This document shows, one piece after another, positions 54,674 through 63,723 of a stretch of DNA of 64,000 bases. The notes beneath the pieces are model-generated. The model did not search any database, was not told the DNA's origin, and saw only the letters and a program-made list of their open reading frames with translations. A program made the translations under genes and the position numbers. This DNA is from Glycomyces sp040645615 (GTDB lineage: Bacteria > Actinomycetota > Actinomycetes > Mycobacteriales > Micromonosporaceae): the NCBI RefSeq assembly GCF_040645615.1, contig NZ_JBEYYO010000018.1, forward strand, positions 49,069-113,068, given 5' to 3'. Positions within the stretch are counted from its first letter, which is position 1. The number at the start of each line of letters is the position of its first letter.

Positions 54674-55665
54674 GCTCGGTCGCCTTTCGCTCGGTCGATG
54701 AACGAGGTCGCTACCCGCCGCGAGGTCGGAGTGCCGCCGTCTATGAGTTCGAGTAGGCCTTGGACTCCGGCTCGGCCGATTTCGGTGGCGTCGTTTCTCA
54801 CGGCGCTGATCGGGGGCGAGGTGTAGGCGAACCATTCGATGTCGTCGAAGGACACGAACTCGATGCCCGAAGCCGCCTCGGCCCCAAGGCGTTCGCGTAC
54901 CACGCGCATCGCGCCCAGTGTGGTCTGGCCGTTCGCGCCGAACACCGCCGTGGGGCGCGCGCCGCGGTCGAGGACTCGCAGCATCGCCTCGGCCGCGCCG
55001 TCGGCGAGGAAGTCGCCCGCGTCGATCAAGTCGTCGTCGGTGCTGATGCCGTGGGCTTCGCGTCCGGCCAGGTAGGCGTCGTGGCGTTCGGCGCCGGTCG
55101 AGAAGCTCTCGGGTCCGCCGATGAACGCCACGTCCCGGTGGCCGCGCCGCTGGAGCCACGCGAGGGCCTGGGCGACGCCGCCCGCGTTGTCGGTGCCGTA
55201 GAGCGGGGCGTCGACGCCTTCGATCGCGCGGTTGAGCAGCACGATCGGGAGCCGCTTCTCCAGCAGCGCTTCGAGGCGCGGTGTCTGCGGGCCCTGCGGG
55301 GAGAGCAGGAGGCCGTCCACGCGCTGGGAGGCGAACGCGTCGAGCACCGCGTCCGCCTGCGCCGCGTCCTCGTTCGCGTTGGCCAGCAGCACGGTGTACC
55401 CGTGGGCGCGGGCCTCCTGCTCGGCGGCGTGGGCGAGCTCGGAGAAGAACGGGCTGCGGATGTCCGAGACGAGCAGGCCGAGCACGTCGGTGCGGGCGCG
55501 CCGCAGCGAGCGCGCGGGGCCGTGGGTCACGTAGCCGAGTTCCTTGGCGGCGGCCAGGACCCGGCTGCGCGAGTCCGGGGAGGTCTGGGGGCTGCCGCTG
55601 AGGACCCGCGAGGTGGTCCCGACCGAGAGCCCGGCGCGCGCCGCGACGTCTTTGATGGTGGCCAC
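54670..55665 (-). CDS. LacI-family transcriptional repressor
   Basis: A 331-aa regulator. The N-terminal HTH (ATIKDVAARAGLSVGTTSRV) is followed by the hinge (KELGYVTHGPARSLRRARTD) and a periplasmic-binding-protein-like sugar domain (LLVSDIRSPFFSELAHAAEQ, FIGGPESFSTGAERHDAYLA, FVSFDDIEWFAYTSPP). The GTG start at 55665 has AAAGG/GGAGG upstream. A perfect 14-bp palindrome 15 bp upstream is the likely autoregulatory operator. It heads the operon with ribokinase, RpiB and an MHS transporter. The inducer is probably the corresponding pentose or sugar phosphate. Confidence 0.93.
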   Translation of the reverse strand: MATIKDVAARAGLSVGTTSRVLSGSPQTSPDSRSRVLAAAKELGYVTHGPARSLRRARTDVLGLLVSDIRSPFFSELAHAAEQEARAHGYTVLLANANEDAAQADAVLDAFASQRVDGLLLSPQGPQTPRLEALLEKRLPIVLLNRAIEGVDAPLYGTDNAGGVAQALAWLQRRGHRDVAFIGGPESFSTGAERHDAYLAGREAHGISTDDDLIDAGDFLADGAAEAMLRVLDRGARPTAVFGANGQTTLGAMRVVRERLGAEAASGIEFVSFDDIEWFAYTSPPISAVRNDATEIGRAGVQGLLELIDGGTPTSRRVATSFIDRAKGDRA

Positions 55666-55679
55666 GCCTCCGCCTTTCG

Positions 55680-55693
55680 TGGAATCGATTCCA
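55680..55693. promoter_or_regulatory. LacI-type operator
   Basis: TGGAATCGATTCCA is a perfect 14-bp palindrome with the central CG typical of LacI-family sites. A further half-site CGATTCCA lies at 55703-55710. It overlaps the region where the lacI-type transcript should begin. Confidence 0.75.
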
Positions 55694-55776
55694 TACTGTA
55701 AACGATTCCACGCTAACATCGCCGCGACAAGGACGCAAGCGGGGGTCATGTTCGGTCCCGCGACCCGAGCACGGAC

Positions 55777-55807
55777 GAGCGCGCCGACTCGGTGAGTCGG
55801 CGCGCTC
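55777..55807 (-). terminator. Terminator of the GH5 gene
   Basis: A perfect 14-bp stem (GAGCGCGCCGACTC / GAGTCGGCGCGCTC, loop GGT) lies 23 nt past the GH5 stop. Confidence 0.85.
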
Positions 55808-55829
55808 CGCGAGGCGTCGCGTCGGAGGG

Positions 55830-56885
55830 TCAGCCCTCCTGGATGCGGGCCCTGATCCATTCGCCGGCGTCCTTGAGGTTGCTCGTGCCCGTGAAGGGCC
55901 CGCCGGGGCAGGTGCCGGTGTCGAAGACGGCCCCGGAGCGGTGGTCGTCGGAGTAGTTCCAGTTGACCCAGCTGATGCCCTTGTCCTCCATGAGGTCCAG
56001 GTAGCGCTGGGACATCGCGAAGTCGTTCGGGCCGTCGCCGGTGTACTGCTGGGTGCCGAACTCGGTGACGAACATCGGGATCTGGTCGGCCGCGCGGGAG
56101 AGGCCGTTGAGGTAGTAGTCGTCGTGCGAGGCGGCGTAGAAGTGGAACGTGTACATGATGTTGGAGGCGTTCACCTGGTTGCTGATGACCTCCTGCTCGT
56201 TGGTGCTGCCCGACAGGCCCAGCGAGGACCAGTCGGGGGTGCCCAGGAGGATCACGCCGTCGGGGTCCTGCGCGCGGATCACCGGGATGATCTGCTCGTG
56301 GTAGGACTTGATGCTCGACCAGGACACGCCGTTCGGCTCGTTGGCGACCTCGTAGAACACGTTCCCCTTGTCGCCGTGGGCCGCCGCGATCTCGGTGAAG
56401 AAGGTCTTGGCGCGCTCCAGATTGTAGTTCGGGTCGCCCGGGGAGAGCATGTGCCAGTCCACGATCACGTACTGGCCGCGCTCGGTGACCTCCTCGATCA
56501 GGTTGTGCATGCGGGAGGTGAAGCCCGCCGGGTCGGTCTCGTAGCCGCCCTCCTGGATGTACATCGACAGGCGCACCACGTCGGCGCCCCAGTCGTAGGC
56601 CAGGGCGTCCAGCGACGCGTCGTTGACGCACTGCGAGTACCACTGGAGGCCGTGGGTGCTCATGCCGCGCAACTGGACTTCGTTCCCGGACGGGTCGCAC
56701 AGGGTGGTGCCGCAGACGTGGAGCGCGGGCGGCGCGGCTTGGGCCACCGGGGCCTCCGCGGTGGTGTCGGACGCGTCGTTGTCGTCGGCCGAGGCGGCCG
56801 CGATCCCGAGCGGGGTGATGATGAGCGCGGCCGCGAGGGTCGCGAGCAGTGCCAGGAGTCGTCTCCTGCGGGACGGGGGTGTCAT
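55830..56885 (-). CDS. Secreted GH5 endoglucanase
   Basis: A 351-aa exported enzyme. A long signal peptide (RRRRLLALLATLAAALIITP, cleavage near AAASA) and an acidic Ala/Thr linker precede a compact GH5 barrel. The N-terminal QLRGMSTHGLQWY, the acid/base Glu in FYEVANEPNGVSW, HFYAASHDDYY and the nucleophile Glu in PMFVTEFGTQQYTG are typical of subfamily-2-like bacterial cellulases. No CBM is attached. It would cut beta-1,4-glucans outside the cell. ATG at 56885 has AAGGAGGAG upstream. An inverted repeat overlapping its promoter is shared with the adjacent ABC operon, linking secretion and uptake. Confidence 0.93.
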   Translation of the reverse strand: MTPPSRRRRLLALLATLAAALIITPLGIAAASADDNDASDTTAEAPVAQAAPPALHVCGTTLCDPSGNEVQLRGMSTHGLQWYSQCVNDASLDALAYDWGADVVRLSMYIQEGGYETDPAGFTSRMHNLIEEVTERGQYVIVDWHMLSPGDPNYNLERAKTFFTEIAAAHGDKGNVFYEVANEPNGVSWSSIKSYHEQIIPVIRAQDPDGVILLGTPDWSSLGLSGSTNEQEVISNQVNASNIMYTFHFYAASHDDYYLNGLSRAADQIPMFVTEFGTQQYTGDGPNDFAMSQRYLDLMEDKGISWVNWNYSDDHRSGAVFDTGTCPGGPFTGTSNLKDAGEWIRARIQEG

Positions 56886-56898
56886 GCACTCCTCCTTA

Positions 56899-56953
56899 AT
56901 AGTTAGACAGTATTACTATCTATTACCTTAAGCCCGCGGACGTTTCGCGTCAA
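56899..56953 (-). promoter_or_regulatory. GH5 promoter with ROK-type operator
   Basis: On the minus strand a TTGACG -35 (56953-56948), 17 bp and a TAAGGT -10 (56930-56925) are directly followed by the inverted repeat ATAGATAG-N9-CTAACTAT (56923-56899). On the plus strand it reads ATAGTTAG-N9-CTATCTAT, with a single arm mismatch. The same repeat occurs at 62417-62441. Repression by blocking transcription start is expected. Confidence 0.75.
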
Positions 56954-57010
56954 TAGATCCACCAAGATCAATATCAATGGTTTTGCGGCACAGGCCCCGA
57001 ACGCCCCCGC

Positions 57011-57788
<778 letters not shown>

Positions 57789-57799
<11 letters not shown>

Positions 57800-58778
57800 G
57801 CAGGGCCTCCTCGGTCTCGGCGTTCTTCCAGCAGGCGTCCACGCGGGCGTCGGCCGCGTTCCGCGGCGGCCGGACCTGCTCGCACACCTCCAGGGCGTGG
57901 TCGCAGCGCGGCGCGAACGGGCACCCCGCGATCGGGACCTTCAGGTCCGGGGGCGAACCGGGGATCCCGGTGACCCGCCGCCCGCGCGTGCCGGGCTCGG
58001 GCACCAGGACCGAGGCGAGCAGCGCCTGCGAGTACGGGTGGTGGGGTTCGTCCACGAGCGCCCGCGACGGGGCCTCCTCGACCACGCGGCCCGCGTACAT
58101 GACCGCGATGCGGTCGGCCAGTTCGGACAACAGCGCCACGTCGTGCGTGATGAACACGATGCCGTCCACCAGGCCGTCGGAGACCAAGCGCCGCAACAGG
58201 TCCACTAGCAGCCGCTGCGAGGACACGTCGAGCGCCGACGAGGGCTCGTCGGCCACCAGCAGCCGCGGATTGCGCAGCGTGGCCAGCGCGGTGACGACCC
58301 TCTGGCGCATGCCTCCGGAGAGCTGGTGGGGGTAGGAGCGCAGGACGCGCGGCGGGAGGTCGAGCGCTTCGAGGCGGGAGGCGGTGCGCTCCATGGCTTC
58401 GGCGCGCTTGATGCGCTTGTCCCCCGCGGCGAGGATGTCGTAGGCGAGGGCGCCGACGCGTCGGGTCGGGTTGAGGGCGTTGAGAGCGCCTTGCGGGAGG
58501 AGCGCGACGGTGCCGCCGCGCAGGCGGCGGTGGGATTCGGTGTCGGCGAGGTCGACTTCGGTGCCGTCGATGGTCATGGTGCCGGAGGTGATGCGCAGCG
58601 AGGGTCCGGGGTTGAGCGAGAGCACTGAGGCCATCGTGGACTTGCCGCACCCGGATTCGCCTACGACGCCGAGGATCTGGCCGGGGGCGATGTCGAGGCT
58701 GACGCCGTCGAGGGCGTGGTGATTGGTGTCGCCCGCGGTGTAGTGGGCGGCGAGGTCGTTGATGCGCGCGAGTGTCAT
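57789..58778 (-). CDS. ABC transporter ATP-binding protein (DppD/OppD-like)
   Basis: A 329-aa ATPase. Walker A VVGESGCGKST, Q-loop LLPQGALNALNP, signature LSGGMRQRVVTALATL, Walker B LLVADEPSSALD and H-loop FITHDVALL are present. A C-terminal oligopeptide-transporter extension carries a Cys cluster (AGCPFAPRCDHALEVCEQV ... DACW) that may bind an Fe-S cluster, as in DppD. It overlaps the permease gene by 4 bp. Confidence 0.93.
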
Positions 58779-59617
58779 CGGGCCGCCTTTCCGACCCGCA
58801 GGCGCGGGTTGAAGACCGTGTCGAGGCTCGATTGGACGAGCAGGAGGGAGAAGGTGATCGCGGTGATGAACACGGTGGGGGTGAGGAAGACCCACCATTG
58901 GCCGCCGCGTACGGATTCCCAGGCGATGGCCCAGTGGAGCATGACGCCGAGGGAGGCGGTGCCGGAGGGGCCGAGGCCGAGGAGGCTGAGGGCGGCTTCG
59001 GCGAGGATCGCGCCGTAGAGCTGGATGACGAAGGCCATGACGATGTAGGACATCATGTAGGGCAGCAGTTCGACGTTGATGATCCGCATGGTGCCCGAGC
59101 CGGAGAGGCGGGCGATGTCGACGTGTTCCCTTTCGCGGAGGCTGGCGATCTGGGAGCGGACGGCGCGGGCGGTCCAGGGCCAGGAGACGAAGCCGATGCA
59201 CAGTCCCATGACGGTGACCGAGCGGGTGTCGAGGCTGATGGACAGCAGCAGGAGCACGATGATCGCCGGGACGGTGATCATGATGTTGGTCAGTCCCATG
59301 AGGATCTCGTCGAGGACGCCGCCGCGGTAGCCGGCGAGGGTGCCGAAGGCGACGCCGATGAGCGTCCCGGTGATCCCGGCGAGGAGTCCGATGTAGATGG
59401 AGGTGCGGATGCCGTGCACGAGTTGGATGCCCACGGACCGTCCGAGGTGGTCGGTGCCGAGGAGGAACTCGGATCCGGGCGGGGTGAACGAGGTGCCGAG
59501 GAGCGCGCCGGGTCCGGCGGGGGCCAGGAGCGGGCCGATGAGTCCGGCGAGCACGATCGCGAGGAACACGGCCGCGGCGATGGTCCCGCGCGGCGGGAGG
59601 GCTTTCAGGGTCTTCAT
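58775..59617 (-). CDS. ABC transporter permease (DppC-like)
   Basis: A 280-aa inner-membrane permease with six helices. The DppC-type N-terminus (FLLGTDHLGRSVGIQLVHGI) and EAA loop (EREHVDIARLSGSGTMRIIN) are clear. It pairs with the DppB-like subunit, whose stop overlaps its start by 4 bp. Confidence 0.92.
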   Translation of the reverse strand: MKTLKALPPRGTIAAAVFLAIVLAGLIGPLLAPAGPGALLGTSFTPPGSEFLLGTDHLGRSVGIQLVHGIRTSIYIGLLAGITGTLIGVAFGTLAGYRGGVLDEILMGLTNIMITVPAIIVLLLLSISLDTRSVTVMGLCIGFVSWPWTARAVRSQIASLREREHVDIARLSGSGTMRIINVELLPYMMSYIVMAFVIQLYGAILAEAALSLLGLGPSGTASLGVMLHWAIAWESVRGGQWWVFLTPTVFITAITFSLLLVQSSLDTVFNPRLRVGKAAR

Positions 59618-60621
59618 CGGTCGCCCCTCTCAGCGGCGCGGATGCGCGGGTCGACGAATCCGTAGAGGACGTCGACCAGGAAGTTCGCGACCAGGACCAC
59701 GATCAGGACGAGCAGGGTGACGGCCTGGATCACGGGGTAGTCCTTGTTGAGGATCGCGTCGTAGAGCAGGGTGCCGATGCCTGGGTAGGAGAACACGATC
59801 TCGGTCAGGAGCGCGCCGCCGATGAGAGTGCCGATGGCGAGCGCGAGGCCGGTGATCTGCGGGAGCATGCCGTTGCGGAAGATGTAGCCGACGATCTTGC
59901 GGTCGGCGAGGCCGAAGCTCTCGGCGAATCTGACGTAGTCGGCGTCGACTTCGTAGACGGCCATGGAGCGCATGCCGATGGCCTGTCCGCCGATGAAGAC
60001 CAGCAGCAGTGACAGGAACGGCAGGAACCAGTGGGAGACGGCGTCCATGGTGAACACGCCTGACCATTCGGGTGCGAGTCCGAAGGACCAGCCGCCGCCG
60101 GTGGGGAACAGCGGGAGTGCCACGGCGAGGCCGTAGAGGAGGATCACCGCGAGGCAGTAGTACGGTGCGGCGGTGAGGAAGAGGCTGGTGAGGTAGACGC
60201 TCCGGTCGAATCCGCCTCTCTTGTAGGCCGCGAGCGCGCCGATGAGGTTGCCGATGAGCCAGCCGAGGAGCACGGCGGGCAGTTGCAGCAGGATGGTCCA
60301 GGGCAGCGCGTCGCCGATCATGGTGCCGACGTCGGCGGGGTAGCGGCTGAAGGAGGTCCCGAAGTCGCCGGTGAGGACGTTGCCCACGTAGGTGACGAAC
60401 TGGCTCCACAGGTTCTGGTCGAGGCCGAACTCGCGGATGTAGGTCTCGTAGACGCGCTGCTTGGTCTCGCTGGAGGTGGTGCCGCGCAGTGCCTGGGAGA
60501 TGAGCGAGTCGACGGGGTTGCCGGGCAGGAGGCGCGGCAGGAAGAAGTTGAGCGCCAGCGCCGCGGCGAACGCCGCGACGTACCAGGCGAACTTGCTGAG
60601 GATGTGGCGGAGGAGCGTCAT
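59614..60621 (-). CDS. ABC transporter permease (DppB-like)
   Basis: A 335-aa permease with six helices. Motifs: ALNFFLPRLLPGNPVDSLIS at the N-terminus, FGTSFSRYPADVGTMIGDAL, an EAA loop (DADYVRFAESFGLADRKIVG) and ITGLALAIGTLIGGALLTEI. In oligopeptide-type systems this subunit and DppC form the channel; in actinobacteria and Thermotoga related systems import cello-oligosaccharides. It lies 3 bp from the binding-protein stop. Confidence 0.92.
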   Translation of the reverse strand: MTLLRHILSKFAWYVAAFAAALALNFFLPRLLPGNPVDSLISQALRGTTSSETKQRVYETYIREFGLDQNLWSQFVTYVGNVLTGDFGTSFSRYPADVGTMIGDALPWTILLQLPAVLLGWLIGNLIGALAAYKRGGFDRSVYLTSLFLTAAPYYCLAVILLYGLAVALPLFPTGGGWSFGLAPEWSGVFTMDAVSHWFLPFLSLLLVFIGGQAIGMRSMAVYEVDADYVRFAESFGLADRKIVGYIFRNGMLPQITGLALAIGTLIGGALLTEIVFSYPGIGTLLYDAILNKDYPVIQAVTLLVLIVVLVANFLVDVLYGFVDPRIRAAERGDR

Positions 60622-60623
60622 GC

Positions 60624-62348
60624 CTACTTCTCGACGGGCTTGATGCGGGAGAGGAACTTGATCCCGGTCATGGCCTGCATGGGCGCGCAGTAGGGGTCTT
60701 CCTTGGTGGGGAAGCCGGTCCAGTTCTTCTCGCTGAACTGGAAGAACTCCAGGGGGCGGTACATGAGCGGGATGGCGGGGGCCTCGGCGCGGATGATGTC
60801 GTCGAGTTGGGTGTAGGCGGCGGTGGCGGTGGCCTCGTCGGGGGCGGTGGCGGCCTCGTCGAGGAGTCCGGCGACGGCGTCGTGCTTGAAGCGGCCGAAG
60901 TTCCAGAAGGCCATCTGGCCGACCGGGGGGACCTCGCGGTCGTCGATGAGGTCGCGGATGCGCGACCAGGGGCTGGTCGGGGACACGTCGGAGACGTACC
61001 AGCAGACCATGTCGAACGCGCCGTTGCCGAGGTTGTCGTTGACTTCGGACCAGTCGCTGAACTCGGTGACGACTTCGATCCCGGCGTTGGTGGCGGTGGT
61101 GGCGACGATGTCGAGGGCGGCGTTCCAGTCGGTCCAGCCCTGGGGGGTGGCGGCTTTGAACGGGCCGAGGCGGGTGCCGTCGGGCAGGACGTAGATGCCG
61201 TCGCCGCCCTTGGCGGCGCCGACCTCCTCTTCGAGGATGCGGGCGGTCTCGGCGGGGTCGTAGGACCAGCCGGCGGCGGCGGCTTCGGCGTTGTAGTGGA
61301 CGCTTTCGGCGCCTTCGGGGAGGATCACGCTGGCGTTCGCGGGTTCGCTCATGCCTGCCATGGCGCTCTCGGCGATCTTGGCGTAGTCGATGGCGTGGGC
61401 GAGGGCGCGGCGGACGCGGGAGTCGGCGAGGGGCCCGGTCGCGGTGTTGATGATGAGCATGGGGATGGAGCCGGGCAGGTGGTAGGGGGCGGCGGTCTCC
61501 CAGGTCTTGACGGGCAGGCCGCGGTCCTCCCAGAGTTCGTTGACGCGCGGCAGGAAGTGCGCGGAGACGTCGATGTCGCCGTTCTGGAAGGAGAGGTTGG
61601 CGGCGTCGTTGCCTTCGTAGATGGCGTGGACGACCTTGAGCGGGTTGGGTTTGCCGTGGACGTCGTTGCCCCAGTAGTCGTCGTTGCGGACGAGGGTGAC
61701 GTCCTGGTGGGTGTAGGACTCCAGCTTGTAGGGGCCTGAGCCGACGGGCTCGAGGTTGGCGTACTCGGTGAGCTCTGCGTCGGGGACCTCGTCCCACAGG
61801 TGCTTGGGGAGAATGTAGGTGAAGCACAGGAGGGCCATGAGGCGCAGCTTCTGCGGGGTCTGGGGGTCGAGGGTGAAGACCACGGTCTTGTCGTCGGGGG
61901 ACTCGATCGCGTCGATGTAGGTCCACAGGTCGGCGTAGGCGATGCCTTCGTTGCGGTCGCCCATGCTGAAGGTGGACACGACGTCGGCTCCGGTGAGGGG
62001 CGTGCCGTCCTGCCAGGCGGCGCCGTCCTGGAGAGTCACGGTGCCGACGTTCTCGGCCCATTCGATCCCGGCGGCGAGCAGGGGCTCGGCCTCGCCGGTG
62101 AGGAGGTTGAAGTTGAACAGGGTCTCGTAGGTGTAGACGACGTAGTTGCCGACGGGCCAGCACGCGGTCCAGCCGAGGGGGTTGAAGTTGTTGGGCTCGC
62201 CGTCCTGGAGGCCGGTGGTGTAGAGCGTGGTGGCGGGGCCGTCGCCGCCGCTGGCGCCGGTACAGGCGGCCAGGAGCCCGCCCGCGCTGAGGGCGGCGGA
62301 GGACTGGAGGACGGTGCGGCGGCGGGGGCCGGAGTGCCGGTGCGTCAT
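60624..62348 (-). CDS. Family-5 substrate-binding lipoprotein, probable cello-oligosaccharide binder
   Basis: A 574-aa SBP_bac_5 protein. A twin-arginine-like N-terminus (RRRTVLQSSAALSAGG) leads to a lipobox Cys (LLAACTG). Mature motifs include GTVTLQDGAAWQDGTPLTGA, EPVGSGPYKLESYTHQD and DSRVRRALAHAIDYAKIAES. Family 5 proteins bind peptides, nickel, or, in the CbtA-like branch, cello- and other beta-glucan oligosaccharides. The adjacent GH5 cellulase with the same operator favours oligosaccharides. It is first in the operon, behind the operator at 62417-62441. Confidence 0.9.
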   Translation of the reverse strand: MTHRHSGPRRRTVLQSSAALSAGGLLAACTGASGGDGPATTLYTTGLQDGEPNNFNPLGWTACWPVGNYVVYTYETLFNFNLLTGEAEPLLAAGIEWAENVGTVTLQDGAAWQDGTPLTGADVVSTFSMGDRNEGIAYADLWTYIDAIESPDDKTVVFTLDPQTPQKLRLMALLCFTYILPKHLWDEVPDAELTEYANLEPVGSGPYKLESYTHQDVTLVRNDDYWGNDVHGKPNPLKVVHAIYEGNDAANLSFQNGDIDVSAHFLPRVNELWEDRGLPVKTWETAAPYHLPGSIPMLIINTATGPLADSRVRRALAHAIDYAKIAESAMAGMSEPANASVILPEGAESVHYNAEAAAAGWSYDPAETARILEEEVGAAKGGDGIYVLPDGTRLGPFKAATPQGWTDWNAALDIVATTATNAGIEVVTEFSDWSEVNDNLGNGAFDMVCWYVSDVSPTSPWSRIRDLIDDREVPPVGQMAFWNFGRFKHDAVAGLLDEAATAPDEATATAAYTQLDDIIRAEAPAIPLMYRPLEFFQFSEKNWTGFPTKEDPYCAPMQAMTGIKFLSRIKPVEK

Positions 62349-62416
62349 TGCGGAGGTCCCTTGTTCGGGGCGACGTGGGAGGGGTCGCCGAGGTTGAGGG
62401 GGCGGAAGCTGATCTA

Positions 62417-62478
62417 ATAGTTAGATAGGATGACTAACTATAAGCGCCGATAGTATACTCATCGAGCCCTCGGGTCAA
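62417..62478 (-). promoter_or_regulatory. Promoter and ROK-type operator of the ABC operon
   Basis: A perfect inverted repeat ATAGTTAG-N9-CTAACTAT occupies 62417-62441. Just upstream on the minus strand are a TATACT -10 (62457-62452) and a TTGACC -35 (62478-62473) with a rather short 15-bp spacer. The operator lies downstream of the -10, suited to repression. It also lies 115 bp from the divergent ROK gene. Confidence 0.75.
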
Positions 62479-62556
62479 CTTCGGTTCGAATAAAGTTCAG
62501 TTACCGGTGTCGGCCAGGTCTTTCGACGGACCGGGACTCGTGGAAGAAGGACACGC

Positions 62557-63723
62557 ATGCAATCCATCGGCCCCTCAGGCTCGCCGGTCCCCTCCGGGTC
62601 CTCGCATCTGCTGCGCACGATCAACGAGCGCGCCGCGCTCTACCACCTGCTGGAGAACGACACGCTCACCCGCGTCGAGCTGCGCAAGCTCACCGGCCTC
62701 GCCAAGCCCACCGCCTCGCAGGTGATGCTGCGCCTCTTGGAGTCGGGCCTCGCGATCACGTTGGGCCGCACCACGGCCAAGCAGGTCGGGCCGCGCGCCG
62801 AGGTGTACTCGGTGAACGCCGACTACGCGTACGCCGCCGCGGTCACGCTGCGCGAACCCGACGGCGTCACCGTCGCGATCGGCGACCTCAAGAGCCAGGA
62901 GCGGGCCTCCTCGACCCGCCGGATCGACTTCACGAAGGTCTCCCCCGACCTGGCCGTCCCCGACATGCTGCGCCGCACCGCCGAGGACGCCGGCATCGGC
63001 CTCGAACGGATCGCGGCCGTCCACATCGCCGTGCCCGGCGCCTACGACGCCGAGACCGACACGATCGGCTTCGCCGACCTCCCCGGGATTCCCGACGTGC
63101 GCATGCGGGCGGCCGTCGAGGCCGCGGTCGAATGCCCGGTCGCGATCCACAACGACGTCAACGCCGCCGCGGTCGCCGAACGACGCAACCCGGCCGTCTC
63201 GGGTGGTCACGTCATGCTCTGGCTCGGCCGCGAAGGCATCGGCGCGGGCATCGACCTGAAGCAGGGCCTCGTGGTGGGTCTGCGGGGCGCGGCGGGCGAA
63301 CTCGGCCACGTCCCGGCCTTCCCCGACCGCACCACCCCCGACGACCCGACCTACCAGGACTGGATCGGCGCCCCCGCCGTGATCGCGATCGGCAGAGAAC
63401 ACGGCATCACCGGCCCCGACGCCCCGGCGGTCCTCGCCGAAGCGGTCAAGCAAGGCGCCGAAGCGGTCCTGGACGCGTACGCGAGCCGGGTCGCGGGGGC
63501 GCTGCGGATGCTCACCCACCTCTTCGACCCGCCGAAACTGGTGCTCGGCGGCGAGATCGCCAGGGCAGGAGGCGAAGTCCTCGTGGCCCACATCCGAACC
63601 CACACCGGAGAATTCGGCGACCGGGTCCTGCCTTCGGCGGTCTACGGCGACGCCGTCGCGATAGGGGTCCTCGACCTCGCGTACGCCGACCTCAAGGACC
63701 GGGTCCTCGACGCGGCCCTGTGA
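62557..63723 (+). CDS. ROK-family transcriptional regulator
   Basis: A 388-aa repressor/activator. The N-terminal winged helix (LTRVELRKLTGLAKPTASQV) is followed by a ROK sugar-kinase-like domain (AVHIAVPGAYDAETDTIGFA, VAIHNDVNAAAVAER, GREGIGAGIDLKQGLVVGLR, GAAGELGHV). The ROK zinc motif (CxCGxxGC) that normally follows GELGH is absent; that segment reads PAFPDRTTPDDPTYQDW. ATG at 62557 has GAAGAAGG upstream. It is divergent from the ABC operon and most likely recognises the ATAGTTAG-N9 inverted repeat at both the ABC and GH5 promoters, with a cello-oligosaccharide or related sugar as effector. Confidence 0.92.
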   Translation: MQSIGPSGSPVPSGSSHLLRTINERAALYHLLENDTLTRVELRKLTGLAKPTASQVMLRLLESGLAITLGRTTAKQVGPRAEVYSVNADYAYAAAVTLREPDGVTVAIGDLKSQERASSTRRIDFTKVSPDLAVPDMLRRTAEDAGIGLERIAAVHIAVPGAYDAETDTIGFADLPGIPDVRMRAAVEAAVECPVAIHNDVNAAAVAERRNPAVSGGHVMLWLGREGIGAGIDLKQGLVVGLRGAAGELGHVPAFPDRTTPDDPTYQDWIGAPAVIAIGREHGITGPDAPAVLAEAVKQGAEAVLDAYASRVAGALRMLTHLFDPPKLVLGGEIARAGGEVLVAHIRTHTGEFGDRVLPSAVYGDAVAIGVLDLAYADLKDRVLDAAL

